A stretch of 64,000 nucleotides of DNA from Sphagnum compactum (Eukaryota; Bryophyta; Sphagnopsida; Sphagnales): positions 28,200,213 through 28,264,212 of the forward strand of contig OZ234493.1 in assembly GCA_965153455.1 (NCBI GenBank). Reading direction: 5' to 3'. The notes under the pieces were generated by a model. That model ran no database searches. It saw only the letters and a program-made list of their open reading frames with translations, and was not told the origin of the DNA. A program made the translations under genes and the position numbers. Position 1 is the first letter of the stretch. Each line of letters begins with the position of its first letter. This document shows positions 48,801 to 62,039 of the stretch, piece after piece.

Positions 48801-49283
48801 CACCATAAGATCAAGGTGAGGAATCGTTAAGGATATGGAGGATTTTGTTTAGATTGAAATCTTGAAGTTTTAGTTGAAGCTCTAGGATTTTGGGTTTATG
48901 ATGGCATTGGTCATTGGTTATTCATGAATGATGGCATTTTTTACGGAATATCCTACTTCAAAGTCCTCTACAAAGTTGGATATTAGAATAATTGTCAATT
49001 ATTAATAGTGAAGGCTTGGGAGGTTGGTTGTTAAAGCTTGGAACATTGGAAATTGTTACGTTCACTTGTTCAATGTTTTTATTCAATATTGAAGTGTAAT
49101 TGGTAACCTTAAACCCTAAATAACAATCAAATTGTAGAAAGGCACAAACTGGATTCCTGAACGTTTTTCCTATGTTTCCATTTTTTGAATTTTTTGAGTT
49201 CAAGCTTTTAAACTTTCTGACACTTGTTTGTGTTCGTTTTCATCTTCGTGTCTTTGTATTTTATTTTTTGTTGTTCAAGCATA
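45850..49283. other. AT-rich intergenic DNA, no gene recognised
   Basis: Short frames only, without motifs or splice-linked partners. A GAAT microsatellite lies at about 46,925-46,947. Confidence 0.5.
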
Positions 49284-51600
49284 ATGTTTAAGCTTTCATT
49301 GAAGCTACAACCCCCTAAAAACTTCAAGTACAAGTACTTGTTTGGTGACATATTCCTTCAAGGGGATGGTGCTTTTAGTATCCATTCTATTGATCACAAT
49401 GATGTTCTTACTGAAGTCATTTCTAATGTGGAACCTCATTATGTGAATGTGGACCCGGTTCTAGCACAAGATAATGAATTGAATTGACCAAGAAACGAAA
49501 GAAAACCTATGAATTGAATAGGCATTTTAAAAATAGTACTTGGGCAATCAAGCTTTTTTGGGCTAGGTCAATTCTAGGTTCCGATAGGAAAGTTGCTCAG
49601 GTTCAATGCAAGGTATGCACCCTAATTGAAAACAAAAAGAAGGTTTTTGTTCCCAAGCTTGATTTTTTTGGGAAACATGCAAGTCAATGCAAGGCTTTGG
49701 TAGTGATGTTGGGGGTAAAGGTGGGGGAACACTACTTCTTGAAAATCATGCCCATGTTGTTAATGAAAAGCTATATGTTCAAATGGTCTTGAAAAAATGT
49801 TGTAGCAAGTCATTCACGGTGCAACTTAAGTTCTTGATAGGAAGGAAAAGATTGTGCAATTTTCCCTAATTTTTCACTTGTCTAGTTTGGTTGCCCCATG
49901 ATAGAATACAAGACAATGCAAAACTTATTTATGCAACTAAAAATTCCTGACAATCCCATGAAACATTGGTATGATGGGTCTAGGTGGGAGATGGTAGATT
50001 ACATGTGTGAGCAAGTTTTGAAAAGAATTCAAATTGCTATTATGACAAACTTTCTTTCTTTAAATGCAAACAAAGTTAATATTGTTGATAATCAATCTCA
50101 ACACTCAATACATGTGTATGTGATGCATGCATGGAAAATAATTCCTACTCTCTTCACATTTCAACATTTTGTTAAAGGTGGAAATGCAAATGATCTTACT
50201 ACTATGATTGTTCAATCCTTCATGCAACAAAGGGGTTTGCCTAAAAAGGAGACATCCACAAGGCTCATTTGTTTTGGTGCCAATAGGGCCTTCCTTTTGC
50301 AAGGTTGCTACATTAGAATGACATTTCAAATGAAAGAAAAACATGTTCTTTACATGATGAGACAACATTGCATGGCCCATAAGATGAATCTCAATGTTCA
50401 AGTTTTGTCAAATTTGCCCATGGTGGTTAAGTTGGAAGATTTATTGTAGTCATGATATTTTTATTTCTCCAACTCCTTTGAGCAACATTTGAACTTCACT
50501 AAACTTGTAAAGATCATGGAAACATAGGGGCTAAAGATTTTGCAAAATGTGAAGATTTCGTAAATGAACATGTTGAAACCTTTGAAGTGTGTGGTGGTAG
50601 AATATAAGACATTTATTGTCAAGATGTGACATGACATTGTTTATGTTGTTAAAGCAAGGTTGAATCTATACCTCCTTTGTGAGTTTCACATGTTGATGGA
50701 CTTGTCTTGTTTCTTGCCATTGTTGGAGGTAGTCAATGTTTTGATCAAGTTTGTGCATGGGAGATGTGTTCATATGTGATTTTGTAGTAATTGTAAAAGT
50801 TTGCCAATCATATCTTTTTATGATGCATTTAGACCCAATGAATAAATACACATGTGAACATTTCCAAGTGTTTTCAAATGTGGTGGAAAACAATTCCACC
50901 ACACACCCAAGATTGGGTTACTGACCTCAACAATGATATGGAAACATTTTCTTTTCATATGGCTAGTCATAACTATTTAGTTCACATTTTCACTCCATTT
51001 ATTGGGGTTAACTAACTTGTGTGTAAGGATGTTTTTGAAACATCCATCATATAAGTGAAAGGTCAATGTTATATTACAACCAATATGCTCATCAATGAAT
51101 TGAATCAATGTTTTGTGGATTCTAAGTTGATGAATGCCCTTGGCATTGTATATCCACAATTTTTGATGTAGCTTGACGTTGAATTATTTTTCCCCGTACA
51201 TTTCACTATTATGAAATTAATTTATTGTGAAACAAAGAGGTTGGAACCTTTAAATGCCAACCTTCTGGATTTGCAAATGTAAGCTCACCATGAAGATGCA
51301 TGTGCCAAAGGCCATGATTGAACTATTTGATATTAATCCAGTGACCAAGTTGTGGGTCACAATCAACAACAATGGCTTACTCACTCAACGGCTAAGTGAA
51401 TACTTAAAGTTGGTTGAGAATGTAGTGGTGTCAGTGTTCAAATGTGTAAAAGATGAGCAAACTTTCTTCACACTTGCATTCATGAAAGATAAGTTGTGCA
51501 ACCAGTTATGTCCACATTTTAACACAATTGTTTACATGTCTGCACAATAGTTTCATACTCAAAATAACTTCATTGATCAAGAGGCTATTACAACTTGAAA
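49284..51600 (+). pseudogene. Decayed hAT-like transposase gene (BED-like / DUF4371-type)
   Basis: The plus strand reads as a broken protein of a multicopy plant family related to hAT transposases (ZNF862/DUF4371-like). A BED-like zinc-finger segment comes first (about 49,590-49,690; VQCKVCTLIENKKKVFVPKL). A core domain follows at 49898-50449, where HSIHVYVMHAWKIIPTLF, ICFGANRAFLLQG and HCMAHKMNLNVQVLSNLP are recognisable (the usual forms end HC-x-AHR-x-NLAVQTLS). The C-terminal dimerisation-like region lies at 51254-51600, with MHVPKAMIELFDINPVTKLW and KDEQTFFTLAFMKDKLCN (usual VEDERTFSTLSFMK). Many stops and frame changes between 50,450 and 51,250 show that it is dead. I did not find terminal inverted repeats or an 8-bp target-site duplication around it. 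Confidence 0.78.
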
Positions 51601-53124
51601 GGATCAAAAAAATTGTATTGGGGTTGCCACTTGGCGGGTTCTATTCTTCTCATAACCCAACCATCAAGTGTTCTTGTTTTCACAATCTAAATAAGTTTGG
51701 TGAATTGTGATTGTGTTTGGTTCTTATGAGGTTTACTAACATTTGGGCGTGATGGGTGAGACTTTAAGTTGCATTGAACAAAGTTTAATATCATATTAGA
51801 GTTTAACTCCCTCTCAAAGTGTTTGTGTTTAGTTTGTAAGCTTGAAGTTTTAATCTTGAATGCATCAACATGTCACTCACTTGTTGTGTTTGTTTCTCCT
51901 TCCTTTTCAGGAACGAAGCCACATTCTCCACTGGTTTTTTTGGTGGGTGCCAGTTAAACTTGAAAATTTTTGGTGGGCACCACTTGAAATTACTTCTTTA
52001 AAAAATGAATAGTCACTTTGGGCTATTTTAAAATATCCATGTTTGCTGGAAAAATGACTCAACAAATGATCAAGAAGCAACCTAATCCTCTGTCAATGCA
52101 AAAACTACATAAGAAGCCAGTTAGGCATATCGAAGGGCTGTCCTATTCCCACTTGCGCACATTTTACATTTTATAAAAGAAAGCCCCGGTCCTGCCCAAC
52201 ACTGGAATCTGGATCTTACTGTTGCTATTTATCCAATCTTGGTCAGCTCCTAGAATCTGATACTTACATATTTATCCACCATAACAACTACTCTTCAATG
52301 CTAGAAGTGTTACTTAAATCAGTGAAGAAAGTGGGAGTTAATTGAGAATGATCTTATATACTGCGTTTGATTCAATCTCATGTTGACAGTTAAGTAGCTG
52401 CTGGGGTGATGTTGGGGTATGTATGGGTTCAATTACATATTAAACATTCTTCGTTGTAAATGCATTATGCAAAGGCATTTCAGTTTTCAACTTTGAATGG
52501 ACCATTCAACTCTCTGTTTCAAAGCCAAGCCTGTCCATATGACAAAGAAAACCCATCAAACCTAATTCTAATTCTATCAGCAGAAGACGACGACAATTGG
52601 TGTGCATATCTAGAGAGAATCAGATCGGTTCTCCACCAAAAGCAAGCACAATTCAATCTTTGCCTACTACTATTGCTACTTATTGTTCTTTTGCAGTCTT
52701 GATTGACTGTGAAATACAAGTTAAAATGGGATAATGAGGTTTGTAGTACATACCAGAGTGATGCGGAGGGCATTTTAATTTTCTTAATAACAACCCATAG
52801 TTCCAATTTTTTGAATTTTAAGATCAGTTCTGGTTTTTCTCAAAATACAATTCTAGATTAAAAGAACATCCAGTTTCAAAAACTCAAAGACTTTGTGATT
52901 TTTGTGAAAGAACTTGAAAAGACCCACAGGTTTCTTCTGTTTGTTGTTCTTTCACTGCTATTTGAGAATGGCACAAAAAAACCAGATTGGGTTCTCTGAT
53001 TTTCTGAGAATGGTAACCAGTGGGATTTGGTGCCATTTCTGATACCGCACAACACTGATATATACTGCATGGCAATGCACATGAGTCGATGAAAGCCAAA
53101 GGAGGTGAGGTACAATATGCCATT
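51601..53124. other. Intergenic DNA, no gene recognised
   Basis: The plus-strand frame 52460-52702 and the minus-strand frames near 52,880-53,190 carry no known motif, and no splice chain could be built. Confidence 0.4.
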
Positions 53125-53326
53125 GGGTGAACCAGCACTCATACTGGTACCTCCACCTTTTTGAGTGAGGCTTATTAGTGGCCATATTAAGCCCAAAAAA
53201 TGTTAGATTGGATTCAGGATCCCTGATTTAGACCAAGCGTGGCATATTTGTAATATTGAGAAGCAATTTTAATGGATTTTGGCGTTTTTACTATGGTACC
53301 AATGTGGGTGCGGTGCTGGTTCATCC
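53125..53326. mobile_element. MITE with GGNTGAACCAGCAC terminal inverted repeats
   Basis: Left end GGGTGAACCAGCACTCATAC...GGTACC and the complement of the right end GGATGAACCAGCACCGCACC...GGTACC match over about 40 bp. The element is about 202 bp and has no coding potential. A target-site duplication is not obvious, so the superfamily is unknown. A matching single end lies near 43,234. Confidence 0.6.
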
Positions 53327-56300
53327 TGGCTCCTTGCCAAGGGGTGCTGTGTGCCATAGTTACACACAGTTTACAGATTTGACACTACTAATAAGTTTTA
53401 GAGAGATATGTTTTGAACTCTCAAGAACTTGCAAAGACCTTAGCTCCCCCACAATTTCAGCTGTCATTTTGAGTAGGGAAGAAACTAAAGATTGAGCTTT
53501 GTTGAACCATAGTCTTTCAAACTACTGTCTTCTTTGCATAGCACCAACTGTATAGGGTACATCCTGGACTCTGGTGTAACTCTTTGCAACTTGTTCCATC
53601 TTCCTTACCTGCCCATGTCATTGGGTTGTTGCTAATTCTTTCAGTTTTCAGCAAACTCCTCTTGATTGTTGCACAGTTATTTGTTCCCAATTCATTTGGG
53701 AGGTTATTTCCCAGTGTTGGGTGGTTCTCTCCTTTTCCCCAAAAGAACTGATGGGTAAGGGTCAAGTACATGGAACCTCGATTGGTGGTTTTCAAAAATC
53801 AAAGAACCAGGTTTAGTGGGATCCAGTGGTTGCCAGATTGTTAAGAATTGACAATTGAACCAAAGGGGGTGACATGCCCTTTTAGATGGACTCTCATCTG
53901 AGAGGATTCATCTAGTCGGGGCTCTAGTTTAGACAATTGGGGGGCAACCCTTATGATAGCTTGGGTTGTGAGTTTAAGTGTTGGGCTGGGTTCCACTTTC
54001 GATTTGATAGCATTCATGAGTCGCATAAGTGCTGACGAGTGAGGGTTCACAGAAAAGGGCCCAAGGAAATGTCCTCAACGGTTTCTTGAACTAAATTCTT
54101 GAACTAAATACAAGTCTATGATTAGGCTGTGAGACGGGTGATGATAATCCTAGGCAACAAGGCTTTGAATCACTTGAGAAATTTGTATCGAGTTGAATCC
54201 CACCGGTTTAGAGATCAAGGCTAGTACAGGGTTACAAGACAAGTCTGAATACTGGAACTCACCAAGTGTCTGGCTTGCCATGTGCATGTTGTTTAGTGAT
54301 GAACATGAGCAAAGGTGTGGATGTAAGGGCGTCAAGGCGAATCTAAGTGCGGTAGGGGGGTTCTCATTTTGAATTTTTTTTTGAGAGCCTGACCTATTGT
54401 GAGAGAAAACCAGGGGTGGATAAGCATAGATGTCCTTGCTGGTTATATGCAAGGGCAGCTGGGTCTTCTACGGTCACTTTTTGTGAGTTGGATCATCAAC
54501 TAGCCCAGCCCCCGTTCATGGAGTGCATCATGTGATTCTGGCGGTGTCATATGGACAAAGAAATGGTAAGATTTGTTGGTTATACCACTTGAGAATTGCA
54601 CACTTGTAAGTGAATGAGTGGATTGAAAGTCATAGTTCATCCTCAAAATACAATAATATGTGCAATTTTTGTAGTTTTGTACCCAATTCACTGGTAAATT
54701 CTTAGTTCTTTGACTCATTCCATACCCACATACCCCAGTTTCATGACCCCCTGTTAAATAAACGAAATAATCAACAATCGATTTAACTAACTTTTGAAAC
54801 TATTTTTTTGCAAATATCTGTTACTAGAGGTTCTATTCTATTATTTTCAAAAAAATTAAAATACCCATGATCAACGGGTTTTATAATCCTTTAAGAAGAA
54901 AAACCCATCCATCAAAAGTACAAGGCAAATGAGAACACAACTAGAAAAAACAAAAGCAAACAATCAACAAAAATGAGGTAAAGGCCTTATGCAAAGAGGA
55001 CTCTAGACTACCAAATGACAATCAACTTAAAAGAACCTGAAGCAACAGAGGTTCCATCTCAAAAGTGAGAACAGCCCAACACTGGTTTGTTTCCCAGACA
55101 TATTTGACCCATATGTTTTACTTCCATTCTATATTTGTCATGGGGAGTCATACTGATGTGAATATTAGGACTCAATTATGCAATGCAGATTTCTTCGCTG
55201 CGGATGTCAGCCTGCATTGCATGACCAAAGAAAGAATTGTGGTGTAAGTAGAAAGCACGAGCAAGTTAATTATATACATGTTCTTTTAAGACCCTTTTCT
55301 TTTTCTTTCTTTTGGAACTTTGCTAGTGACTAAGGAGGAAGACAATTCCCAGATAAGTTTTGACCTGATTTGTAGGCCTACCTTATTCTACCCCTGGAGA
55401 TTCTCAACTCATGATTTAAGCACTTCCTGGAGAGGATGGTTGATGGGACGAAGACTTATGCAATCAATTTTGATTTATGGGTCATGACAGATTAGATCAT
55501 TCTGATTTCTCTCTTAATTTCCTATAAATTATCAAACCGTCAACTTTTCATTTCCAAACACCATCCACACTGGTACCAAACAAAGCAAAGAAGAAAACTT
55601 AGTTACCTCAACACAATTGCAATATCATTCATATATTGTGAATTGTGGAGGTCCATGATGAGCATCCTTTGAAAATCAACGCAACAATATCTTGACAACA
55701 ACTCAAACTCATCTGGATATCAACACATCAGACACAACACTTATGCCGAACATCGTCAAAACACCCAATCACCATTATAATGTCGTCGAACATAACTTGC
55801 AACAATCAAATCATCAAAAAGCAGAACAAACTATCCACAAGAACACCTCCTCCTTTTAACATCAACTACCACACTTTCGTTGTCTACCACTTTCAATGGT
55901 TGACAACACTATTACATTCAATTAGGGTTTCATTAACCCTAATTCTATAGCACAAAAAAACATCTACAACTATCAAAATAAACATAGCGATTTCAATTTT
56001 ACCTACACTCATTTAAAAAATTTAAAGAAAAAAATCATTTGAAATTCAACTCAAATTGAAGCTCATTTTTTGGACATTTTGTCGATTAGTTATAAATTTT
56101 ATTATAAAACAAATTGTAAGAGCTTCTCAAATTGTGAGTAGGCTCCCCTTTGAATTGTGGGGCTTAACAGCTCAAATCTTCATCAAAGATGGGCTTTTGG
56201 TATGGTCAAAACAAGAATCTTAATATCATGAAGAGGTTTTAATATGATCAAATGAAGATCCTGAAATAAATGAACTCCAAAAATCACATGGTGCTCAAAT

Positions 56301-56479
56301 TGACATCCTAAAGCTCGCTTTTAATATTGTGAAATTAGGATCTTAATACCAACTTCACAGCCACTAATCCTATTGTGTTGTTTTAAGACTAACCTTAAAT
56401 TGGTGAGTATTTGTAAGTGTAGGGTAAAGCCCTAATTGGGTGGGGGAGCATTCCCAAAATAAGTGGTCATCGGGTAAAA
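53327..56479. other. Intergenic DNA, no gene recognised
   Basis: The part from about 53.5 to 54.7 kb is less AT-rich and may be old transposon sequence, but it has no LTR ends or protein trace that I can identify. The part from 54.7 to 56.4 kb is plain AT-rich DNA. Confidence 0.4.
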
Positions 56480-56682
56480 GGTGCATTCACACGTGGTGTT
56501 AGGGACTCTAGGGTTGAGTCCCGTAACACCATGCTAGCCATTTACAACTTAAACCCATTTGCCCATGAAATTTTATGTTAAGCTAGCATTCATTTAACAT
56601 CAAGCTATAGCCCATTTAACATTGGGTGCCATGTAGATTTTCATTTAACACTGACTAAACAAACATCAAGTGTGAATGAACC
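56480..56682. mobile_element. MITE, family with GGTGCATTCACAC ends (copy 1)
   Basis: A 203-bp element. The left end GGTGCATTCACACGTGGTGT is inverse to the right end, whose complement reads GGTTCATTCACACTTGATGT. Internal sequence such as CATTTAACATTGGGTGCCA is shared with the second copy 164 bp downstream. It has no coding potential, and the flanking duplication is not clear. Confidence 0.75.
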
Positions 56683-56846
56683 ATAAGTATATGCTAGGCA
56701 TTTGGTCGCTATTTGGTAGGTAGATGCATGTGGGATGGTTAGTGGTAGGCTCATGGACGAGGTCCTTACCAGAATAAAGTGCCTACCCAAGGCAGCAGCC
56801 AAATACACTGCAAAATCCGGGCAAGCTCATTATGTACATAGCTAAA

Positions 56847-57060
56847 GGTGCGTTTACACTTGGTGTTAAGGACTCTAGTATTAACTCCCCTAACACCAAG
56901 CTAGTCATTTAGAACCTAAACCTATTTATCAAAAAAAGATTTTATATTAAGTTAAACATTCACTTAATAATAAACAATCGCCCATTTAACATTGGGTGCC
57001 ACCTAAGATGCCACCTAGATTTTCACTTAACACTGACTTAACATTAGGTGTGAATGCACC
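56847..57060. mobile_element. MITE, family with GGTGCATTCACAC ends (copy 2)
   Basis: A 214-bp element in the same orientation as copy 1. The left end reads GGTGCGTTTACACTTGGTGT and the complement of the right end reads GGTGCATTCACACCTAATGT. The common interior (TTAAGGACTCTAGTATTAAC compared with TTAGGGACTCTAGGGTTGAG) shows that both belong to one family. Confidence 0.75.
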
Positions 57061-57121
57061 TTACTCACCATGGCTAATTGTGAAACAGGAATCAGATGAA
57101 AAGTGTGTTCTTGTGCACACA

Positions 57122-57146
57122 CCATCCATCCATCCATCCATCCATC
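57122..57146. repeat. CCAT microsatellite
   Basis: Six uninterrupted CCAT units directly after the second MITE. Confidence 0.9.
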
Positions 57147-57149
57147 CTG

Positions 57150-58133
57150 CACCGTGCACTGGTGGGTGCTGCTGGGGTGCTGCTGGTTCACTCGCACCCA
57201 CAAAAAGCACTCACTCTTCCACAGCTGCTGCACATTTTGACTGAAGAGTTTGCTTTGCTTCAAAGTTCCATGAGTTATCAAATATCTTAAAGGATCTTGA
57301 ACTTCAATCAAGAAAGAGAGGCCAGTGCACAAACTCCATTGAGAGCCTGAACAAAAGGAAGAGGTAGAAGAAGATGCCTACCAGAGCTCTGAAAGTATGT
57401 AATATCTGAGACTCAGTATAGATTGTAAGTAAAAAGTCAAGATGAATTCATCTAATCCCTTCTCTGGTAGGACTCACTGTGAAGCAAAGTACTGTCAAGC
57501 ATCTGCAATGAATACAGTCAGGTCTCTCTCAATTTTTTCCATTGGTGGCTGGGCTTTGGTCATGAAATGGTCAACAACACCTCAGTACAAATGGTTGGAT
57601 AGATCATAAGCTTCCCCAAAGACCTACTAGCTATGTACTCCATTTTTGCTGGATTTTGCAGGCTTTACAGTTTAAAGGAGGACAAATTTCAGCCCTGCAG
57701 AGACTACTCACAAAAGTGCACGAGAGTCCACATGAATGTCAGATCCACTGTTTGAATCCACACATGTTCATCTCATTGGGGAGGATGGAGGTGCAAGTTG
57801 TGGGTCCCCCCCTGCTGCCTAACAGATCATGGCCAAATCACCAATTTCCTGTAAGTTATTCCCAAATTTGAGTTTGGGGTGGAGGACCTACCTGCATGTG
57901 CCACAAATTTCTACATTCTATCTATTCTTGGTCACAATTAGGGCAGAGAGAAGTAGTGCATGGAGAGTTGAGAACATTTCATCGTTGGTTAGTTTGTGTA
58001 AGATGATGAAGAATGATGGAAAGTTGGAAATAATGTTTGTGATAAACTAAGAATTATTTTTTTGGTATCAATCTCTTTGATCAGAAAGTGAAACATCTCC
58101 AAGAAACTGAGAATTGATCTCCAAGTTTCACTA
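57150..58133. other. Intergenic DNA, no gene recognised
   Basis: Moderate GC content and short frames without motifs. No exon chain could be supported. Confidence 0.4.
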
Positions 58134-58350
58134 AAATGGTCAACAAGTGAATTACAATAACCATTCCAATCGAAAAAACACCCAAATTACAATTCATTTG
58201 ATATTTTTGTTAGTTTGTCTCAACAGAAAATATCAACAGTGAAATGGTCAAGAAGTGCATTACAAGAACCATTCCAATAGAGAAACACCCAAATTACAGT
58301 TCATTTGATATTGTGTTAGTTTGTCCCAAAAGAAAATATCAACAAAACAA
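58134..58350. repeat. 108-bp tandem duplication, two diverged copies
   Basis: AAATGGTCAACAAGTGAATT at 58134 recurs at 58242 as AAATGGTCAAGAAGTGCATT. The following sequence (AACCATTCCAAT, CACCCAAATTACA, TCATTTGATATT, GTTAGTTTGTC, GAAAATATCAACA) is kept in the same order. Confidence 0.88.
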
Positions 58351-61300
58351 ACTAGGTTGCATAAACAAGAAACAAATTGCAAGGCATCATTGCCCCAAGG
58401 AAAATGTGAGGACTTCTCCTGGCAATATCCTAAGGTGAATGAAAACAAGGAGGATGGTTGTTCCATCGGGGTGGAAGTTCCAAGGTGTGAAAGAGCATGG
58501 TATGAGAACTACAAGGCAATTTTCTAAAGGGTAGCAGCATATGAAGGAAAAGGATTTCCATTTTGTGTTGAACAAATGAAGGGACATAGATGTTTGTCTG
58601 TTCCTGGATGCAATGGGAAGACATCAAGATTGCTAGTAGTATCGTCATTCAAGCTGCAACAAGCTTGTGAAAGTCCAGGCTTCATGTCAAAACCACTGCA
58701 ATATTTTATTTTTCTTCACCCAAACATTCTTGGAGAGATGCAAGGCTTCTCTCCAGCCCGATCAGACATATGTTTGACATTATCGGTATGCTTCTGAACA
58801 GACCATATAATTGCTGCATGAGGCTCGATCAATATGTTCAGACACCATAGGTCATGCTGGACTGCCCACTTGTATATGCAGACTGGATGCCTAATGTCTT
58901 TCAGAAGCAGATCATAGCCATTGATTGGAGTACGGCACTTGGACTTTCACTTGAAAAAAATCTGCAAATATGCATCATGTAACTGTTGAACACAGTACAT
59001 TATTGGCAATATTCTTCACGGTAAACATGATATTCAGCAACTCAGACACATACTTAGCTGTGTTGCAAGCAGCATCCAAGAAATCTTCTAAGGAAACAGG
59101 AGTTCAAATCCCTAGTAAGAGGACATAAAAGTCTTACTAGACTATGTTCGTAGTGTGTCAAGTATTTTGGGTCCTCACAGTTTTCCAGCCTCCATATAGC
59201 TCACTTTATCTGGACTCCTATGCAGCTTACTTACAAGTAACATTAGACAAGAAAACAGTTTCTACAGCTCCCTTACAATTGCATTCTCTACCACAACTTA
59301 CCTGGAAAAGATCTGAAGAAAAGCAAATCCCCCCCAACTTAGACCTGGCTGGGCTCCATGAAGTGCAAAATGAGCAATGTTTTAATATCAAAGTCTTCTG
59401 GCATTGAATTTTACAGCATGTGCAAGGATGAAGATTGGTAACAGGAACAAAAAACATGTATCTTTAACCTTGTGCAACTGATCATGTATCTTACCAGCCT
59501 TTAGTCTTGGCCAACTGATCAAATTCAAATTTTATTACAGACTCACTCGATTTGCTTGGCTGGCTGCACATTCAGATATGTCCTCACTTGCTTGCCTTAC
59601 TTGATGCACATTCAGCTGTAGTCTGTACTTGAGATCACCCCACAAATTTTGCATCATAAATTCAATAATTCTAGTCCTATGATGTTCTAAACAAAAAGCA
59701 GTAAAAAATGTTGAAAGTCCCCCTGCTTGTGGAACATATGGTCTGAGACAGCTCAGATTCCGATCATGACTATTCTTCCACAACAAACTGCAAACCAAAC
59801 TGAATAAAATCCCTCCTTGCCTGCAAAGCTGACAGTACCTCAATTGACAGACTCTGAGGGGTTTAGGCCATATTTAACTATATGTGCTCTAGGGGTCTGC
59901 AATAGCAAAATCTATGTTCAGTATGAGACATCATTCTACATAACCAGGCGCCATTGGTCTTAAGAGCAGGTTTAATTATAACCATTACAACCCCTGTTTT
60001 GAATCTGTCATTTTGTGAACAGAGAGCTAGAGAGTAGTTTGTGATTAATCATACCTGGAGAGAACACAATACTTGACATCCCAGACCCTCCAATGCAGAA
60101 AAAGGACATGAATCACTAATTATTGGGGAAAAGCCATAAACTCAGGAAGATGATAGCTGTGTCGATGTTGTTCCTCACCTCCTTCCCCCTCAATACAAAA
60201 GTTGGAGTGCCTGCAAGATAAGTGAACATGCAAAAGACTGCTAATCATGACTCCAGAATCTTCAGAAGCAACTGGAGCTCTTGTCAAAGAACAGAAGGCA
60301 CAAGCCAAACCACACCATGAAAACAACAATGCAATGAAAAAGTGAAAAACCCTCCAAATACACCAGCAGGGAGGGATCCTTGATCCTTGGGTCAATGTCT
60401 TGCACAGTTCAGTAAACGTAGTGTCAGCTGATGAAGTGTGAAAGAACTAAAGCATTAAGCAAATACCTTGAAGGGCCAAGGAACCAAAGTGTTGTTAGCA
60501 AGGACGTGGCATCACAGTGGTCAGCATGTGATGAGTCAATGGCAGGGGTCAGAAGAGGGTATTTGCTTCACCTATCAAAAGTCAGTACCACAACCAGCAA
60601 GCACAGCCCAAAAAGTGTAAACTAAGCTCACTTCTCAACATCCACAAAGGCTCATTTCTGTGTGAGTATATGCCAGATTCCCCTTTCTAGACACCCATGA
60701 CTATCATTAGTTGCCACATATCACTACATTCTGGTGCTTGGTCATCGTTTGCAAAGGTGCAATCTAGAACAGCACCAAGATGAATACAAAGGGTAAACAG
60801 CCATATAGGCAAAAGACAACTGCGCAGAGGAACCTACCTAGACAAAAATAAACCTCATATCCTTTGGATTTGAGATTCATTCCACATGAGAAACTCTCAG
60901 TTAACCCCACCAATGATCAAAATTTTTTAAACATGCATTTCATCCTGGTAAATCCTATTCTAAGTGTCAAGCTTATGCTACCACACTTACATCTCCTCAA
61001 TGTAGAACTTGAATGATAATGACAAACTGCAAGCTGCAATCAGCCCAGCAATAAGATGATCTATAAGCCTACAACCAAACTACTCTTGTTAGTAGAACTG
61101 TAATTAGGAGGGAAAACCCCAGTTTTCCTCCTATGGTGCCATCCTTGTGAGGAGTGGCTCTTACTAACCCTAACATTGGCTTGCATCTTTCTTAAATACA
61201 AATATGCATCAGTAGCACGTCCTATGAATAAACTCATTACTCACAGCTTTCAACCCATGAGACCCAATCAGCCTCAAAAAGCCAAGAAGCATGTCATACA

Positions 61301-62039
61301 ACTCTATGGCTGGTCCCTAACTCTGGGCACTACACACTTGGTGATTGGTACTACACAAGATGGCACTGAAATGCAATAGCAGATTGTTGTTGAAAGTCCA
61401 AAGGTAGGATCTAGTTAGCACCTTTATCATGACTTGTCATATTGCTGCTAGTATGGAGAGAGCCTTCAAACTATGAGTTGTTCTGATGTGGTGTAAAAAA
61501 ACTCACCATCTTTTGTTTTTAGCAAGCACCATCACATACATCTGTGTATTGTCCACCTGTCTTTGATGCCATCACCTCTTGAACCACAGTATCTGATGTG
61601 ATGTCAACTGCTATCTCAAAGCTTCTGTCTGATGTAGAAACCTCAGGAGTCAAGAGTCGGTAGCATGCCTGTAAACACTGCAATTATTGGCTAATGCTGA
61701 GTTTTGGCAGGCTTCATCTGTGTGTTGTTAAATGTGGTTCCATTCATGTATACAGGGCTTTCCTCACAGAGTGTGCCATTAAAAAGAGCTAGCTCCTGAA
61801 GCTGGGCCTTCTTTACTGGAGGTCAAATATCTTATCATGAAAGTGCAAATTTGACCATCCTCGGGTTATGCCCTGCTAAATATAGCATCAAACACCTTAT
61901 GAATTTCACCTTGCATTGGACTCTCCGAGCCATGCAATTGGTCACCAAAGTTGTCTGTCAACACCCGCATTTTTCATTGCAAACTCACACCTATGCACCA
62001 CAGAACAAATTCTCTACTGAACAGCTACAGGAAGATGTT
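58351..62039. other. Intergenic or intronic DNA, no gene recognised
   Basis: Base composition is less AT-rich than in true intergenic parts and frames are short. It could be old untranslated or intronic sequence downstream of the KH pseudogene. No protein family is recognisable. Confidence 0.35.
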
